DNA from: Culex pipiens pallens
Lineage: Eukaryota > Arthropoda > Insecta > Diptera > Culicidae
Length of the DNA: 64,000 nt
Direction: 5' to 3'
Assembly (NCBI RefSeq): GCF_016801865.2
Contig: NC_068938.1
Span: forward strand, 13,922,746 to 13,986,745
Shown: positions 21,823-35,100 of the stretch, piece by piece
Layout: each line of letters opens with the position of its first letter
How positions within the stretch are numbered: position 1 is the stretch's first letter
Notes under the pieces: model-generated
Databases searched by the model: none
Told to the model about the DNA's origin: nothing
The model's input: only the letters and a program-made list of their open reading frames with translations
Position numbers and translations under genes: made by a program

Positions 21823-22040
21823 CTGCGGGCCGCTAAGATCAATGATCGGTGGAAATCTACAAGAGAATTCAGGTTACATTTAAAAGCAATCGTAAATTAA
21901 CTGGCAAAAGTCCAATGTAGGGGGATCAACCCTATCAAGTAGGCAGGCTAATTGTTATCACTTCGACTTCTAACGACAAGCGCCAAACGCAGTAGACTTT
22001 GGACGCTGACTATTGCTGGAGAACGGACTCTCTTTTTATA
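21823..22040 (-). promoter_or_regulatory. Candidate TATA/Inr promoter and noncoding first exon, probably of the transporter gene
   Basis: TATAAAA (reverse complement of 22034-22040) lies 31 bp before TCAGCG (reverse complement of 22004-22009). The downstream sequence has no long ORF and reaches a CAG|GTACAAGT donor with the exon ending at 21823. Spliced to the acceptor at 17103/17104, it would form the 5' UTR. It would carry a minimal start-stop uORF, ATGTAA (reverse complement of 21874-21879). The link to the transporter is inference from strand and position. Confidence 0.35.
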
Positions 22041-24540
22041 ATTGGCGGTCTGGTATCGCGATAATTGAGAGAGAAGTGGTACGTGACAAAGTGGAGCCTT
22101 TGTGGGGTAGTTCGTACTTATTTTTGAAACTGAATTTATTCAAGAAGTTGGAATATGTTGTCAAATAAAATTAAAATTTAAACAAAGTTATTGAAAAAAT
22201 TGTATTTCTTAAATATTCTCAAAACTGTTTGAGCTGTTCGAACAGTATTAACAAGAATTAAAAAATTATCTCTAAAGGCCAAGCGAATGCTTTAAAATTC
22301 AAAAAACAAAATTATAGGATTTTTTTTTGATTGTGAAAAAAGTTAAATTAAAAAAAAATTATGAGCGTAACGTTCAAACTGTCCCTTAAAATTTCAAAAA
22401 CTTTGTCATTTATAATTTAATTTGTACTGAGATTTTTTTTACGACGCGTCGATTTCTCTGGAACCCAAAAAAAAAATTTTTTTTTTCGTGGTTTTAAAAG
22501 CAATGTATAGATGTGCACAAGACAATTTCGAGACATTTTGTGAAAAAAAATTGTGAATTGATAGTGTTGCTTGAAATTATTTTTAAATAGTGTGCAAAAA
22601 AAATATTAAAATAATTAAAAAAACAACATTTAAGTAAAAATTTGTTCATATTCTTCCAGGTTTTCACTGTTATTTCCGATACTACCTTAACTGTCGCAGC
22701 AAACGAACAAGCAAACATTAACGTCACATGAAAACAATCCTCTTGTCAGCTCTCTTGTGTACGACAAGTTGTTGAAGTGGATGAACTTATGCAATGTAGC
22801 AAAAAAAACATTCCCACCAGTTGACGCAAATTGCTATGAATAAATTATCAATCACTTAAATATCGTCTTACCTGCTCTAATAGACCAACCTAGAGTGTCC
22901 AACAAAGTCAAAAATTAATTCCACTTGCAAAACACCACGAAAGACGATCCGGATCCCGCAAAAATTCTACTCACTAATTTAATAACACTCTCTTCGCACC
23001 ATGAACCTCCATCCACTGGCCCGCCCTACACTTCTGCGCACGTCAAAAGCTTCCGTCAAACTGTACCCGACCGACGTTTCCTCAAATTGTTTACATCGGT
23101 TCGTAATTAGAGACCAGCACTACTACACATGTGAACGGTATGGAACGCCTTGCTGGAAAAAGATTCTTTTTAAAATTTTATTTATTTTATCTACATTATC
23201 AAAAATACTTCCAACAACTTTTACGGAATGATGTTCTTAATGATTTATTTAGAATTAAAAAAATAATAATTAAAATAATCAAGAACGTCTACAACACCGG
23301 GCACCCCCATCGAAAAGTGTGAAAGCTTTTATTTGGTTCAAAGAAAAGCTTGCTTTGAAAGCTTCTGGCATTGGGGGCCATAGCAGTGACAGTAGGCTTC
23401 GGCTACTCGATGGAGACGCATGGTGTCTTATCGCTCGTTTTGATTTAGTTACTTTGAACATGAGCGAGGGCACGACAGGCCCGAAAAGAACCCAAAATTA
23501 AACTACACAATCTTTTTGACAAACGATCTTTAAAAAAAAGTTAGTGTGCTTGTTTGTTTGGGATTTATGTATGGACCTCCATTTTCGAACTGCGATATCT
23601 CTGGAACCGCAAGCCGTACAAAGAAAAGTAAGGACTTAATTGAAGAAAATTAGACGTAGAATCGATTGGCACAGTCCATTTTTCATTTAAAAATAGTGTT
23701 CAGTGTTTGTTGCGCAAATAAAAACTTTTTGCTAATTTTCGCATTGAGAGCACATTTTTTTAATATTTAAAATTATTAAAATTATATTTAATTATATTTT
23801 AATATTTAAAAAAGGAGCCCTACCAAATTTGAGCTTGATCAAAAAGTGTTGACTTCGAATGCTGTATTAGGACCATCCATAAACCAAAAAAGTGTTTCAA
23901 AAAAGTGTCCACGTGGTTTATGGATGGTCCCATACGTTTGAGGTGGAATTGATTCATGAAAATATTATTCCCCTAAACTTTCACACCTTTCCGTTCTGTG
24001 GTCTCAACAATAGAATAAAATGTCAAAAGCCTGAAAGTGTCTCATATGGTTATGAATTCTATATGATTTCCAGATTTTTAGGGAAAATTTCTTTTTAAAA
24101 TCTTCGAAAAGTGAAATTTGGGTTATTGTTTGTTTTATCACATAGTTAATTAGCCCAAATTAGTCCGTTCAGAAGTTTTTGTAATATTTTTAAAAATTGA
24201 CCGTCGGTCAAAAAACGCTTAGTTTGGATTATACAAACTTTTAACGATAAAACAGTTTATGAGGCGCTGTGAATTAATATTCACTATATACGCAATATTT
24301 ATTTTTTTAATATTTTTGTTTTCTTCTGTAATTTTGTAACAAATATATCAAGTTTTATAATATATTTACATTTCTACAAAATAGAAAACAAAGTTTTCTG
24401 ATTACATTTTTCAATCAAATAATTGATTCTTAAAAATAATTATTTGCTTAAAAAATATGAATTTTAAAAAATGATATTTATATTTTAGGAGACAATTTAA
24501 AAACAAGGGAATGTGTTTCAATTAGATTTTTCAATGGGTA
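22041..24540. other. Intergenic, repeat-rich DNA
   Basis: No gene is supported. Around 23868-23931 is a short palindrome: GGACCATCCATAAACC pairs with GGTTTATGGATGGTCC. The same terminal words (GTCCACGTGGTTTATGGATG) recur at the right edge of the window near 63970, so these are likely ends of one repeat family. 23280-23510 is GC-richer but noncoding. Confidence 0.5.
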
Positions 24541-25690
24541 ATTCTCCGCCAACTCACACAGCAGTTGCCCCAACCCCTCTTCGATTTGCGTGAAACTTTG
24601 TCCTTAGGGGTAACTTTTGTCCCTGATCACGAATCCGAGGTCCGTTTTTTGATATCTCGTGACGGAGGGGCGGTACGACCCCTTCCATTTTTGAACATGC
24701 GAAAAAAGAGGTGTTTTTCAATAATTTGTAGCCTGAAACGGTGATGAGATAGAAATTTGGTGTCAAAGGGACTTTTATGTAAAATTAGACGCCCGATTTG
24801 ATGGCGTACTCAGAATTCCGAAAAAACGTATTTTTCATCGAAAAAAACACTAAAAAAGTTTTAAAAATTCTCCCATTTTCCGTTACTCAACTGTAAAAAT
24901 TTTTGGAACATGTCATTTTATGGGAAATTTAATGTACTTTTCGAATCTACATTGACCCAGAAGGGTCATTTTTTCATTTAGAACAAAAATTTTCATTTTA
25001 AAATTTCGTGTTTTTTCTAACTTTGCAGGGTTATTTTTTAGAGTGTAACAATGTTCTACAAAGTTGTAGAGCAGACAATTACAAAAATTTTGATATATAG
25101 ACATAAGGGGTTTGCTTATAAACATCACGAGTTAACGCGATTTTAACGAAAAAAAAGTTTTGAAAAAGTTGGTCGTCATCGATCATGGCCGTTCATGGTT
25201 ACCCGCGACAGACACGGACGACGAAACAAAGAGAAACGCAAAAATTAACTTTTTCAAAACTTTTTTTCGTAAAATCGCGATAACTCGTGATGTTTATAAG
25301 CAAACCCCTTATGTCTATATATTAAAATTTTTGTAATTGTCTGCTCTACAACTTTGTAGAACATTGTTACACTCTAAAAAATAACCCTGCAAAGTTAGAA
25401 AAAACACGAAATTTTAAAATGAAAAAAATTGTTCTAAATGAAAAAATGACCCTGCTGGGTCAATGTAGATTCGAAAAGTACATTAAATTTCCCATAAAAT
25501 GACATGTTCCAAAAAATTTTACAGTCGAGTAACGGAAAATGGGAGAATTTTTAAAACTTTTTTAGTGTTTTTTTCGATGAAAAATACGTTTTTTCGGAAT
25601 TCTGAGTACGCCATCAAATCGGGCGTCTAATTTTACATAAAAGTCCCTTTGACACCAAATTTCTATCTCATCACCGTTTATCCGGACAAA
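24541..25690. mobile_element. Very long foldback element with arms of about 435 bp
   Basis: 24736-25679 is a near-perfect palindrome. AAACGGTGATGAGATAGAAA at the left mirrors TTTCTATCTCATCACCGTTT at the right, and pairing continues to a loop at about 25171-25247, which holds non-repetitive CG-rich sequence (ATCGATCATGGCCGTTCATG). 24541-24735 looks like a further left end without a right partner; on the right the element is cut by a fragment of the AGGCCGTTGC MITE ending near 25738. No ORF for mobility is seen. Confidence 0.8.
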
Positions 25691-25802
25691 TTTTAAAGGA
25701 GGGGCGACATAAACTTCGAAAAATATTTGCAACGGCCTTATTATAATTTTTGTATTTTGAAATTAAATAATTTTGGGAAAAAAAATAGAAATTTTGAGAT
25801 CT

Positions 25803-26863
25803 ACACAGCAAGTTTTGGATTGCCATTTCAGTAAAATAAATAACTGAATGCGATTCAGTAACCATCACATTTTCTGAAATCAGGGATGGAATAATCGCAA
25901 AAAAATCAATTTCGCTTGCGAACTTTCTTCACCCACGAAAGAGAGAGGAGGCAAATCACGCAAAAGAAAATTGCTTCCGAAATTCTCCAAGAAAATCAAT
26001 CTGCCGATGATTTTTTTGTGAATTTCCTTGTCAGCACCACTTAATAATATTTATTTCACTTTGTTTACACACATTGCCCATCTACAAAATGTGACAGTTC
26101 ATTTTTCGACGTGTGACTTTACACTTGCAAGTGTAGTAGTGAAAAAGGTGTTCCACCGAACAATCAAGATGATGATTTTTTTTAGATTCTTTTTACCGAG
26201 CTTTCGTGCGCGAGAGAGGAGAGCCATGCTCCCTTCGGATTTTTTTCTTGATGAACGTCCAGAGATTTTCTTTTGATGATGATTATTCCATCGCTGGCTG
26301 AAATTCAGTAATAAACAAAAACATCACTGAAAAATCAGTAACTGCATATCTGTCAAACTGAAATGTCATTTCTGACTTATTGTTTGGATGCTGCCGAGAG
26401 AAAATCCTCTTTTAAATGTGTTGTTTTTTAATTTTTGTATTGTCTTAAAAACAAAGGTAAGAAAAATGTTAATAGCAAATGTCTCGATGCTAACCACCTG
26501 TTTTTTAGGTTTGGGCAATTGATGAAATAATTGAAGAAATAACAGTATTTTTAATGGCAAGCAAAATAATATTTTGATAACTGAAATATCAGCAATAATT
26601 GCTGAATCTTTAGCAAATGATCTGTCAAACTGCCACAAAAAATTACTGAATTTTCAGCAAAATAATTTGACGTATCTTTTGCTGAAATTCCAGTTGTTTT
26701 GACAACCATTTTACCGAAATTTCAGTAAATCATCTGTCAAAGTGACAAATATCAGTTAACTGAGAATTCCGTAACACCTTAATTACTGAATCGTTTACTG
26801 AAATTTCAGTAGATGAAAATTCAGTAAAACTTTACTGAATTTCAGCAAAAAAAAAATTCGTGT
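25803..26863. mobile_element. Element with many internal TACTGAATTTCAGTA palindromes
   Basis: The ends ACACAGCAAG (left) and TTCGTGT (right) flank about a dozen copies of the self-complementary word CTGAAATTTCAG or close variants at 25828-25870 and 26300-26850. The element is split by the nested MITE at 25881-26296. Subterminal repeat arrays of this kind are typical transposase-binding regions of nonautonomous DNA transposons. Confidence 0.6.
25881..26296. mobile_element. Nested hAT-like MITE with 8-bp target duplication
   Basis: The left end CAGGGATGGAATAATC and the right end, which reads CAGCGATGGAATAATC in reverse, match at 15 of 16 bases. The flanks TCTGAAAT and GCTGAAAT agree at 7 of 8. 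It interrupts the element at 25803-26863, so it is the younger of the two. Confidence 0.75.
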
Positions 26864-27204
26864 GCAATTCACTTCTGATATTGCACCAATATAAAGCCAA
26901 TATTGGAGTCGATACGGTATGCAGCCAAGGAATACTGCGCGAGTATTATGCGCGTATGATATTCACGCTGATATTTGGGTAGATATGACCTCAAATACGA
27001 CGAATATGGGGTCTATATCGTCAATACGGTATGCAGACAATGAGAATATTATGTGCGTATGACACGCGTATGCAGTATACTTGAAGTGATTAACCCCTAG
27101 GTGTGCATGCATTTATTTTTTTTACACAGTAAATTTTAATTTTCCACCATTTTGTTTATTTTAAAAATATTTGAGATTTTTAAAAAATCAAAAAAAAATC
27201 TAAA

Positions 27205-27945
27205 TTGGGTCCTAAAATTAAGCTTAACTTGGTGATATTATTGTTCACAACAATAAAGCTTATTTATCGAAGTACAGTAGTTGTTCGGTAACTGGGCTGC
27301 TTTTTAACTAGGCGCTCGATAACTGGGCCATAACCCAGTTAAAAAAACAGACAAGCGTCAAAAAACCAAAACAAACCGAAATGACCGAGGGGTTAATGGA
27401 TGCCAAAAGCCTGTTTAGTAAAAAAAAACAAAACTCAAACTTTTATTTAATGTCAAGTCACAATTAAAGAATTATGAAAAGTAAGCATAGTAAATAAATT
27501 TGAGCAACTTTTATTTTTATATTTTTCAGGAAAATATTATGCATCGGTGGTCCCCTCGTTATTTTTTGTTCAGCCCAGTTAACGAGCAGCATTCGGTGAC
27601 TGGGCTACGTTCTCAGCCCAGTTACCGAACAAGTACTGTACAATAACCCTTTGTGCGACTGCAAGGATTTAAAATGAATGTTGAATTCAATTTTTCAAAA
27701 TTACCTTCGCGGCCCTTCTTGACAGAAAGAATCCTACTTGACAGCTTGGTCCAAGGGGACCATAGTTGATCCAAAAAAAAATGTAAAATGTTGTCTTGTC
27801 AATTTTTTTTGCAATAAATAAAACAAAGTGATCATTTTTTTTTTGCAATAAATAAAAAAAAGTGATCAGAAATGGTTTTTAATCGTGTTTTTTACCATTG
27901 TACATAAACATTGACATGGGACTTTGGGACCCCATTTTATTTTTT
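27205..27945. mobile_element. Repeat family with a second, inverted copy at 44783-45105
   Basis: Sequence from AATTGGGTCCTAAAATTAAG through CCCTTTGTGCGACTGCAAGG to TACCATTGTACATAAACATT recurs in reverse complement at 44783-45105. This copy is interrupted by the pogo-like MITE at 27275-27638. No ORF. Confidence 0.7.
27275..27638. mobile_element. Pogo-type MITE with TA target duplication and an empty-site paralogue
   Basis: Inverted termini are CAGTAGTTGTTCGGTAACTG and CAGTTACCGAACAAGTACTG, flanked by TA at 27273-27274 and 27639-27640. The inverted paralogue at 44783-45105 has a single TA (about 45032-45033) at the same place and no insertion. Internal words (CCCAGTTA, GGCGCTCGATAACTGGGCC) extend the inverted repeat. 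Confidence 0.85.
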
Positions 27946-29140
27946 ATTTTTTTTTTAAATACGCAATTATTATTTTTTTCGTAGAATAAAACACAAAACA
28001 ACGAAAATGTCCCGAAAAAACAAAAAAAAAACTAAAAGCTTGAAATTTTTTGGATATGTCTCTCTGAAAATAAAACAACACAAAGACCACCTTTTTTATA
28101 TCATCAAATGTTACTTTTTTTCAATATATTTTCCAACATTTACGAATGCGCATACATTGTGAGCGCATTCGTAAATGTCGCGGCTACAAAAACATAAAAC
28201 ATAATCATATATAAAACTTAAAAGGGAGAGTTGCGTTTTCTTCCTTCTTTTCCTTCTCTTCCCTTCCTAACAAAAAACAATCTCTCGCTCAAGCTTGCCA
28301 CTCACTTTTGAAATGAGAGCCGTTTCTCTAACGCTTTCTTTTCTTTTCTTTTTTCGCTCGCTCGATCTAAATGCTTTCACGATTCTTTCTTCAAAAGTAA
28401 AAATAATTCGCAGTAATAAGGTAAAATCATAACATGCATACTTTTTTTTTTTTTGCTTTTAGCCGTTTTGAAAATAATTAAATATGCAGAAATTCGTTCC
28501 GATGCGATTAAAATAAGGGGTAAAAGAATATGGTTTTTAATAATATGATGTTTTTTACTTGTTTTTTGTTTAATATTATATATAAATAAATAAGGGTTCA
28601 TCGAATAAAACTGTTTTATTTTCTTCTCCTTAATTCGGCGACGCGTCGACCTGCTCGCGCCACCTCGTCCAGCTTTCCGAGGATCGCAATCTCAATGTGT
28701 GTCAATGTGAATGTAATTTTTTTTTCTTTGAGTTTTGTTACGTGTTATTTCATGTGAAGTGTGATTCAAGATCCTCTCGTCAAGTTTAGTTTTTTTCCTG
28801 GAAATCCACAATATTGCCTTGCTCGAGCAAGAAGAGGAGGACATTTTTTGACGATACTTTTTAATTTTGAAAAGCTGCCTTCTGCTTAAACTTTTCTCCT
28901 CACTAATATTACCTAGTAATATAAATATGAATTTTAGCGTTGCGCTGCGCTGCAAACTTCTTCGACTTCTTCTTCCTAAGAGGCATGCAAGTATCGTTAG
29001 GAGCGTGGGAAGTTAAGTTATCTTCACTATTTTTTACGTGAGTTTCTGTGTGATTTTTTCTGTGAATAATATTTGCGTGCACTACATTTTGCTGCTGCTC
29101 TGGGTTAGTTACTGTTACTGTGCGAAGCAGCTCCCCCTCT
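27946..29140. other. Intergenic DNA and 3' UTR of the CCDC9-like gene
   Basis: The minus-strand AATAAA at 28615-28620 is a plausible polyadenylation signal, giving a 3' UTR of about 520 bp after the stop at 29141. 27946-28600 is AT-rich with a short hairpin near 28143-28177 (ACGAATGCGCATACA / GAGCGCATTCGT). Confidence 0.45.
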
Positions 29141-32100
29141 CTAAGCCCCGTCCTGCATCCTCAGCTCCTTCATGCGGCTGGCCATCTTCTCGTTCTCCTG
29201 GAACATTTGCCGGGCCAACCGCTCGTCAATTTCGGCGTTCTTCTCGATAATCTTCGAAATCGTCTTGAGCGACGGATTCGACTTGAGCTGCTCCGACGAT
29301 CCGCCCCCATTACTCGTCCCAACCCGATTCCGGTTCAGCCGATCCTGAACGCTTCCGGCGGGACCCTGCTGCTGCTGTGGACCACCACGTTGTTGTTTGC
29401 CCCCGTTGACGTCCTTGTCCGATTTGCGCCCGGAAGTGTTCCGGTTAAAGTGGTTCTCGTTGTTGGGGCCGGCCCCACCGCGATGGTGGTGTGGTGGCTG
29501 TTGGTGATGGGGATGCTGCTGCTGCTGGTTGTAGCCGCCGGGACCAGTTTGGAACTGGAACTGTGGTTTCGCCGGTTGGCGAGGGCCAACCCGACCACTG
29601 CCCCAAACGGGGGGAGCCGTTACTGAGCGGAAAGAAGGAGAATAGAAATGTTTCTGGTTAGTTTATGGCAATTTTAAAAAAAGTTATTCAAGTTTAGTGC
29701 CTTCCTCACATTTAAACAGTAATTTTAACCAAAATAGCAACATCTACCCTACTCAGTACATGGTTGTCAGGTCTTCAAAATGTAGGGCGATGGATCCCGG
29801 GCATCATTTTCATCAAAATATTTTAGATTCGGCCACAAAAATGTGTATAAAAAAACACCTGATGATTACTTAAGATAGGATTGCCAGATCTTTATTCTTT
29901 TTCTTAAAATTTACCATTCTGATTTTAGCTAAAATGCTAAACTTAAAATTGGCTTAAGCTGCTTAAAATTTATTTTTTTTTTAAATTTATTTTTTGTTTT
30001 TGCCTTCCTCACCTTACTGAGGAAAGGCTATAAAATCACTCGAAAACTGAACTTCTCAAGACCCACCTTCATGTATACCTATCGACTCAGAATCAAATTC
30101 TGAGCAAATGTCTGTGTGTGTGGTGGGATGTTGATAAAAAAATTGTCACTCGATTATCTTGAAATTGGCTGAACCGATTTTGTCCGTTTCCGTTCGATCC
30201 GTCTTGGGGTCCCATAAGTCGCTATTAAAAATTATGCGGTTTAGTTAAGTACTTCAAAAAATATGCTAAAAAAACGATTTTAACAAAAGCCCGGAAGATT
30301 TAAAAAGGGTGGTTTTTGTAAGGAAACCTGGTATGTTATACATTTTTAGAAAGGTATATAAAAGACCTTTCCAACCAATACATTGAAAATCTGACAACCC
30401 TATCCAAAGTTATTAGCACTTTTATTTATTTATTTATGTACTTTTTGGAAGCCGGATCTCAGATTTCATGATGAAAACGTTGTCCAGATCTATCATGCAA
30501 CCTGTCATTGAACAGGTAATCAAAAGACCTTTCCAACGCGTCCAAACATTGAAAATCTGACAACCCTATCAAAAGTTATAAGCACTTAAGTGTTATTTAT
30601 GCACTTTTTGGAGGCCGGATCGCAGATATTTTGATGAAAACGATGTTCGCATCTATCATGCGACCTGTCGTTAGATAGGTAATTAAATTACCTTTCCAAC
30701 GAATGTGAGGAAGGCACCAACCACCTAAGGGTGGATTAAGTAACGTTTTTTTGTTAGAATTTAAAAAAAATATAAACTTTTAAAATTAGAAAAAAACACA
30801 CACGCACATATTTTTTTCAGAGTGGGGTTTTATGTCGAAAAATTGGGTCTAGGTCTTTGCCAAAGTTCATCTGAAAATAGAATTTGTGACTTCCAAACGG
30901 TTTTTTACTTGAATACTTTCTCTTCAAAGCATATAACTAATAATTAAAAAACTAGAAAGTAACATGCCTCTCACCATATATTCCAAAAAAGATAAATGTT
31001 GCAAAAAAAAACAATTGAAACAGTTAATAAAAGAAAAGGATTAAAAGTTAAAAAAACGAAAAAACAAAAAAATAAATGTGTAAGGTGGTTAAAGAAGGTA
31101 AGTAAAAAATGAATAATTCATAACTCTCAACAGATAAAAAAATGAACAATTAAAAAAATAAAAAACATCAAAAATTTAATGAAAATTTGAACTTTTTTTT
31201 AAGCATTTATCTATCTTAAAATTTTTGAATTTTTAAAATTGTAGGATTTTACTTTTTTTTTCTTTTAAAAAAACTGTTTTTTTTTTTGTTGGAATTGCAG
31301 ACTAGGTAATGTAATTTTAAAAAAAATATTTTTTGATTAATTAATAATTTAAATTTAGAAAAAAACCTGAATTGATATTTATTTTTAATTTTTTTATTGA
31401 CAAAACTTAAAAAAACATCTGAAATTTGAAAAAAACAGTTTTTTTGTCCCATTTTTCTGGGACCCAAATAGTATCGGCAAGCAGGGGCAAAGTTTTGAAG
31501 GTGTTTTCGAAGATTTTGTAGGTCTGCTGTTTGGTGAAGCAAACAAGATTTTTTTAAATCATAAAATTTCAAACATTTGAAAAATCAAACCCCCCTTTCA
31601 AAAACGGTTTGAAAAATCACTGTTTGACACCAACTGTTGTCAAACGAACGGGGTCACTTTTTAGTTTGACACCCCTTTTACACGGAGTTCACACACACTA
31701 CCAATCGTTTGTTTTGATAGTGTGCGTGAGCGCCGTGTAAAAAGTGACAGTTCGTCACTTTTTAGTTTGACTTTGACCAACCAACGGGGTACAAACTAAA
31801 AAAGTGTCAAACGAAAAAGTGACCAACCACCGGGGGTTGAGTGTACAGCAATTCCATTTCAAAAGAGCCTAAACCGAAAAAAAAGTTCTCCGATCGGGCT
31901 CAATTTTTTTCTGGGGGTTCCTTGGCCAAAATAATTAGACCCGTATTTTTTTGTTTGGACATAAGGGTGACCTACATCGTGCTAGGGTGGTTCGAAAAAT
32001 GGCAATTTTCGTCATTTTTCGCAAAAACCTCTTTTTTCATAAAATCATATCTCCGCGCCATTTCATCCGATTTTAGCTGTCTTAGACGCAAAAGAAAGAT

Positions 32101-35100
32101 GATGGGAAAAATAGTAAAAAGTTTCAAAAATCTAGCTTAACATTTGAAAAAGTCGCATGAAAACTTAAAATGGCGTTTTGACCGTGTCTGGACCAAAGAG
32201 CCTATGTCTGAAAATATTTTTATCGGATTCCTCGGAAAATTTCACATAGGGGCAGGGGGGGCAGAATGGACCAGGGGGGCAGAATGGGCCACCCTTGGTT
32301 TTGGGCTTCAGAATGGATTTAGACCAATTGTAAGGCAAGGGTCTTATAAAGGACGTCAAATAACTTCACCATACCGAGAACGACGTTTGAATTCATTGTA
32401 TTTTTCGAATTATGAGCAAAAATGTAAATTTATTAGAAAAACCACGCAAATGTTGTTTATTTCGAGGTTTTTAAATAAGCTTTCTAAAAAGTTGGATTGT
32501 TTGAAAAAGTTTGCTCAATGCTTATAACGATACTAGATGTTACTACCAAGGTATACAATCAACAACGGAACCTTAAAATCATTTAGAGGCTTGGTGGTGG
32601 AAGTGTCAAATTAAAATCCACTTGGGGGCAGAATGGACCACCCTTATCCTGCCTTACAAAAACAATCAAAAGTTATGAAATTTGGATTAAATGGATTATT
32701 TCACTCCTGGTAGGTTCACAAATAACGTTTAATGCAACATTAGTTGATTTTTTAGTTGTTTTGATGCTTATTTGTAAAAATAGTGACTTATTTCAACATA
32801 TTAAAACAATTTTCAAAAATGTTTGTTTTGGTAAGTGACTATTTTTATTAAAGTTATCTAACTTCATGGAAACTATGTTAGAAAGGTACCTTAAGTCATT
32901 TCTTATCTCCCTTCAACGTTGTATTAGACGAAATGGCTTGTTTTCTAAGGTGGCCCATTCTGCCCCGCACCCTGGAAAAGCAGTCGAAAAAACTTTTTTT
33001 TTAAAGTGGCTCAAAAATAGTTTTAAGCTAAAAAATTTCATCAACCAAGTATACAACATTGAAGGGAACATCCCAAAGCATAAGCCTACTACACTGAATT
33101 CATAAGTTTTCATGTTTTTCCATGGTTTTTGGCGCATTTTACTTAGGCGGGCCATTCTGCCCCCCCTGCCCCTAACATATCAAAAAATTGGCGATGTCGA
33201 ACCGTACGTTTCGGAGATATGATTTTTTGAAAATAAAAACTGAGTTTTTCGACGCGCCACGCGCAAAAACGGGAAAATGACGAAATCGGCAAAAAAACAA
33301 CTTTTTCCACTAAAACTGCGATAACTTTAAAATTTCAGCGAATGACCTATAGATGTTTGGGTATCAAAATTTTCGTAATTGAAAGACGCAACTTTTGGTA
33401 TCATAACATCTATAGGACATCGCTGATTTTTTAAAGTTATCGCAGTTTTAGTGAAAAAAGTTGATTTTTTGCCGATTTCGTCATTTGCCTGTTTTTGCGC
33501 GCGGCGCGTCAAAAAACGCAGTTTTTATTTTCAAAAAATCATATCTCGGAAACGTACGGTTCGACATCGCCAATTTTTTGATATGTTATGTGAAATAAAA
33601 AATTTTCAGACATAGGCTCTTTGGTCCAGACACGGTCAAAACGCCATTTTAAGTTTTCATGCGACTTTTTCAAATGTTAAGCTAGATTTTTGAAACTTCT
33701 TACTATTTTTCCCAAATAGCCAAACTCATCACCTTTCTTTTGCGTCTAAGACAGCTAAAATCGGATGAAATGGCGCGGAGATATGATTTTTTGAAAAAAG
33801 AGGTTTTTGCGAAAAATGACGAAAATTGCCATTTTTCGAACCACCCTAGCACGATGTAGGTCACCCTAATGGCCAAACAAAAAAATACGGGTCTAATTAT
33901 TTTGGCCAAGAAAACCCCAGAAAAAAATTGAGCCCGATCGGTGAACTTTTTTTTCGGTTTAGGCTCTTTTGAAATGGAATTGCTGTATAATCAACTGAGG
34001 GCAATCTAAAATGCCTTTTCCTGCATTGATAATCGTATTTAGTATGTTTGGGCTCGCTTAAAAATAATTTGAACTTTTATGAAATTACAATGTACAGCAC
34101 GGCAAAAACTTTTTTTTCTCGCAAAAATAAAATTTTTGTTTATATTTAGAAATTTTGGAAATTATTGATTTCAAAACAACTGGACAGGTGTATATTGCAT
34201 TTTAAAACACTTTTTCGTTTAAATGTTGATACCGTGGCCTGTAATTTATTTTTTTTTTACTTTTTTTTGCCTCCCCCTCGATTTTGATCAGAGTCGAGGG
34301 ACATAAACTTCAAAAAAATATTTGCAACGGCCTTAAACATTTTTAATTAAAATAATAAAATGATTTTGAGATTAAAAAAAAAAAGTTTAAGTTTTTTTAG
34401 TTTTGTCTTTTTGTAAGATTTTATAAATTAAAAAAAAAATATTTTTTTTTTTATGTTGGAACTTGGAATAAGATTTTTTTTAGGTTTTGTTGAAGTTTAG
34501 AATTTATAATAAATTATTTTAATTTTTTTTGGTTTTGCTGCAAATATTTTTTATTTTCAGGTTTCGAAATTTAAAAATTTTATAAATCATTTAAGAATCT
34601 TTCAATTAAAAAAAAATGTGTTTTTAATAAAATTTTGGATTTTGCAAACTTTACAAAAACCATTTGAGTGTTTTACTTTTTCCATTTTTCTCGTCTATGA
34701 CTTGATTTTTTTTTTGCCGTCGTGTGCAAATTTGAGTTGCTTCGGTGTGCCGGCTTTACATTTTTGCTAGTGCCAATTTTTTTTAAAATATCTAAGAATT
34801 CACGAAAACGCTTTTTTTGTAAGTTTTTTTTTAATTGTCGGAGCAATAAACATAACATATAAACTTCAAAAAATATTTTTGCAAATGCCATAGTTTTCTC
34901 AAAAAAAAATTCTTCCTATTTTTTCTACATCAATCTTCTATTATTGATGAGTGATGGTAATTGTCTATAGTTTGATTTGTAGAATTTGGCGAGATCTATC
35001 AATTTGCTGTAGAACTCATCGTGGAATCCAAGCAAAAATAATCCCCCGGGACTATGGTTGTAGCCTTTAGAGTACAGCGTGACAAAATACGTTCTTTTAT

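Noticed and set aside
29120..29626. 168-residue plus-strand frame, Leu/Val-rich
   Set aside because: It is the antisense shadow of the last CCDC9-like exon, whose minus-strand frame has correct splice signals, composition and stop.
32144..32527. 127-residue open frame in the GGGGCAG element
   Set aside because: It lies across the junction of two transposons and consists of repeat sequence; no start context or conserved motif.
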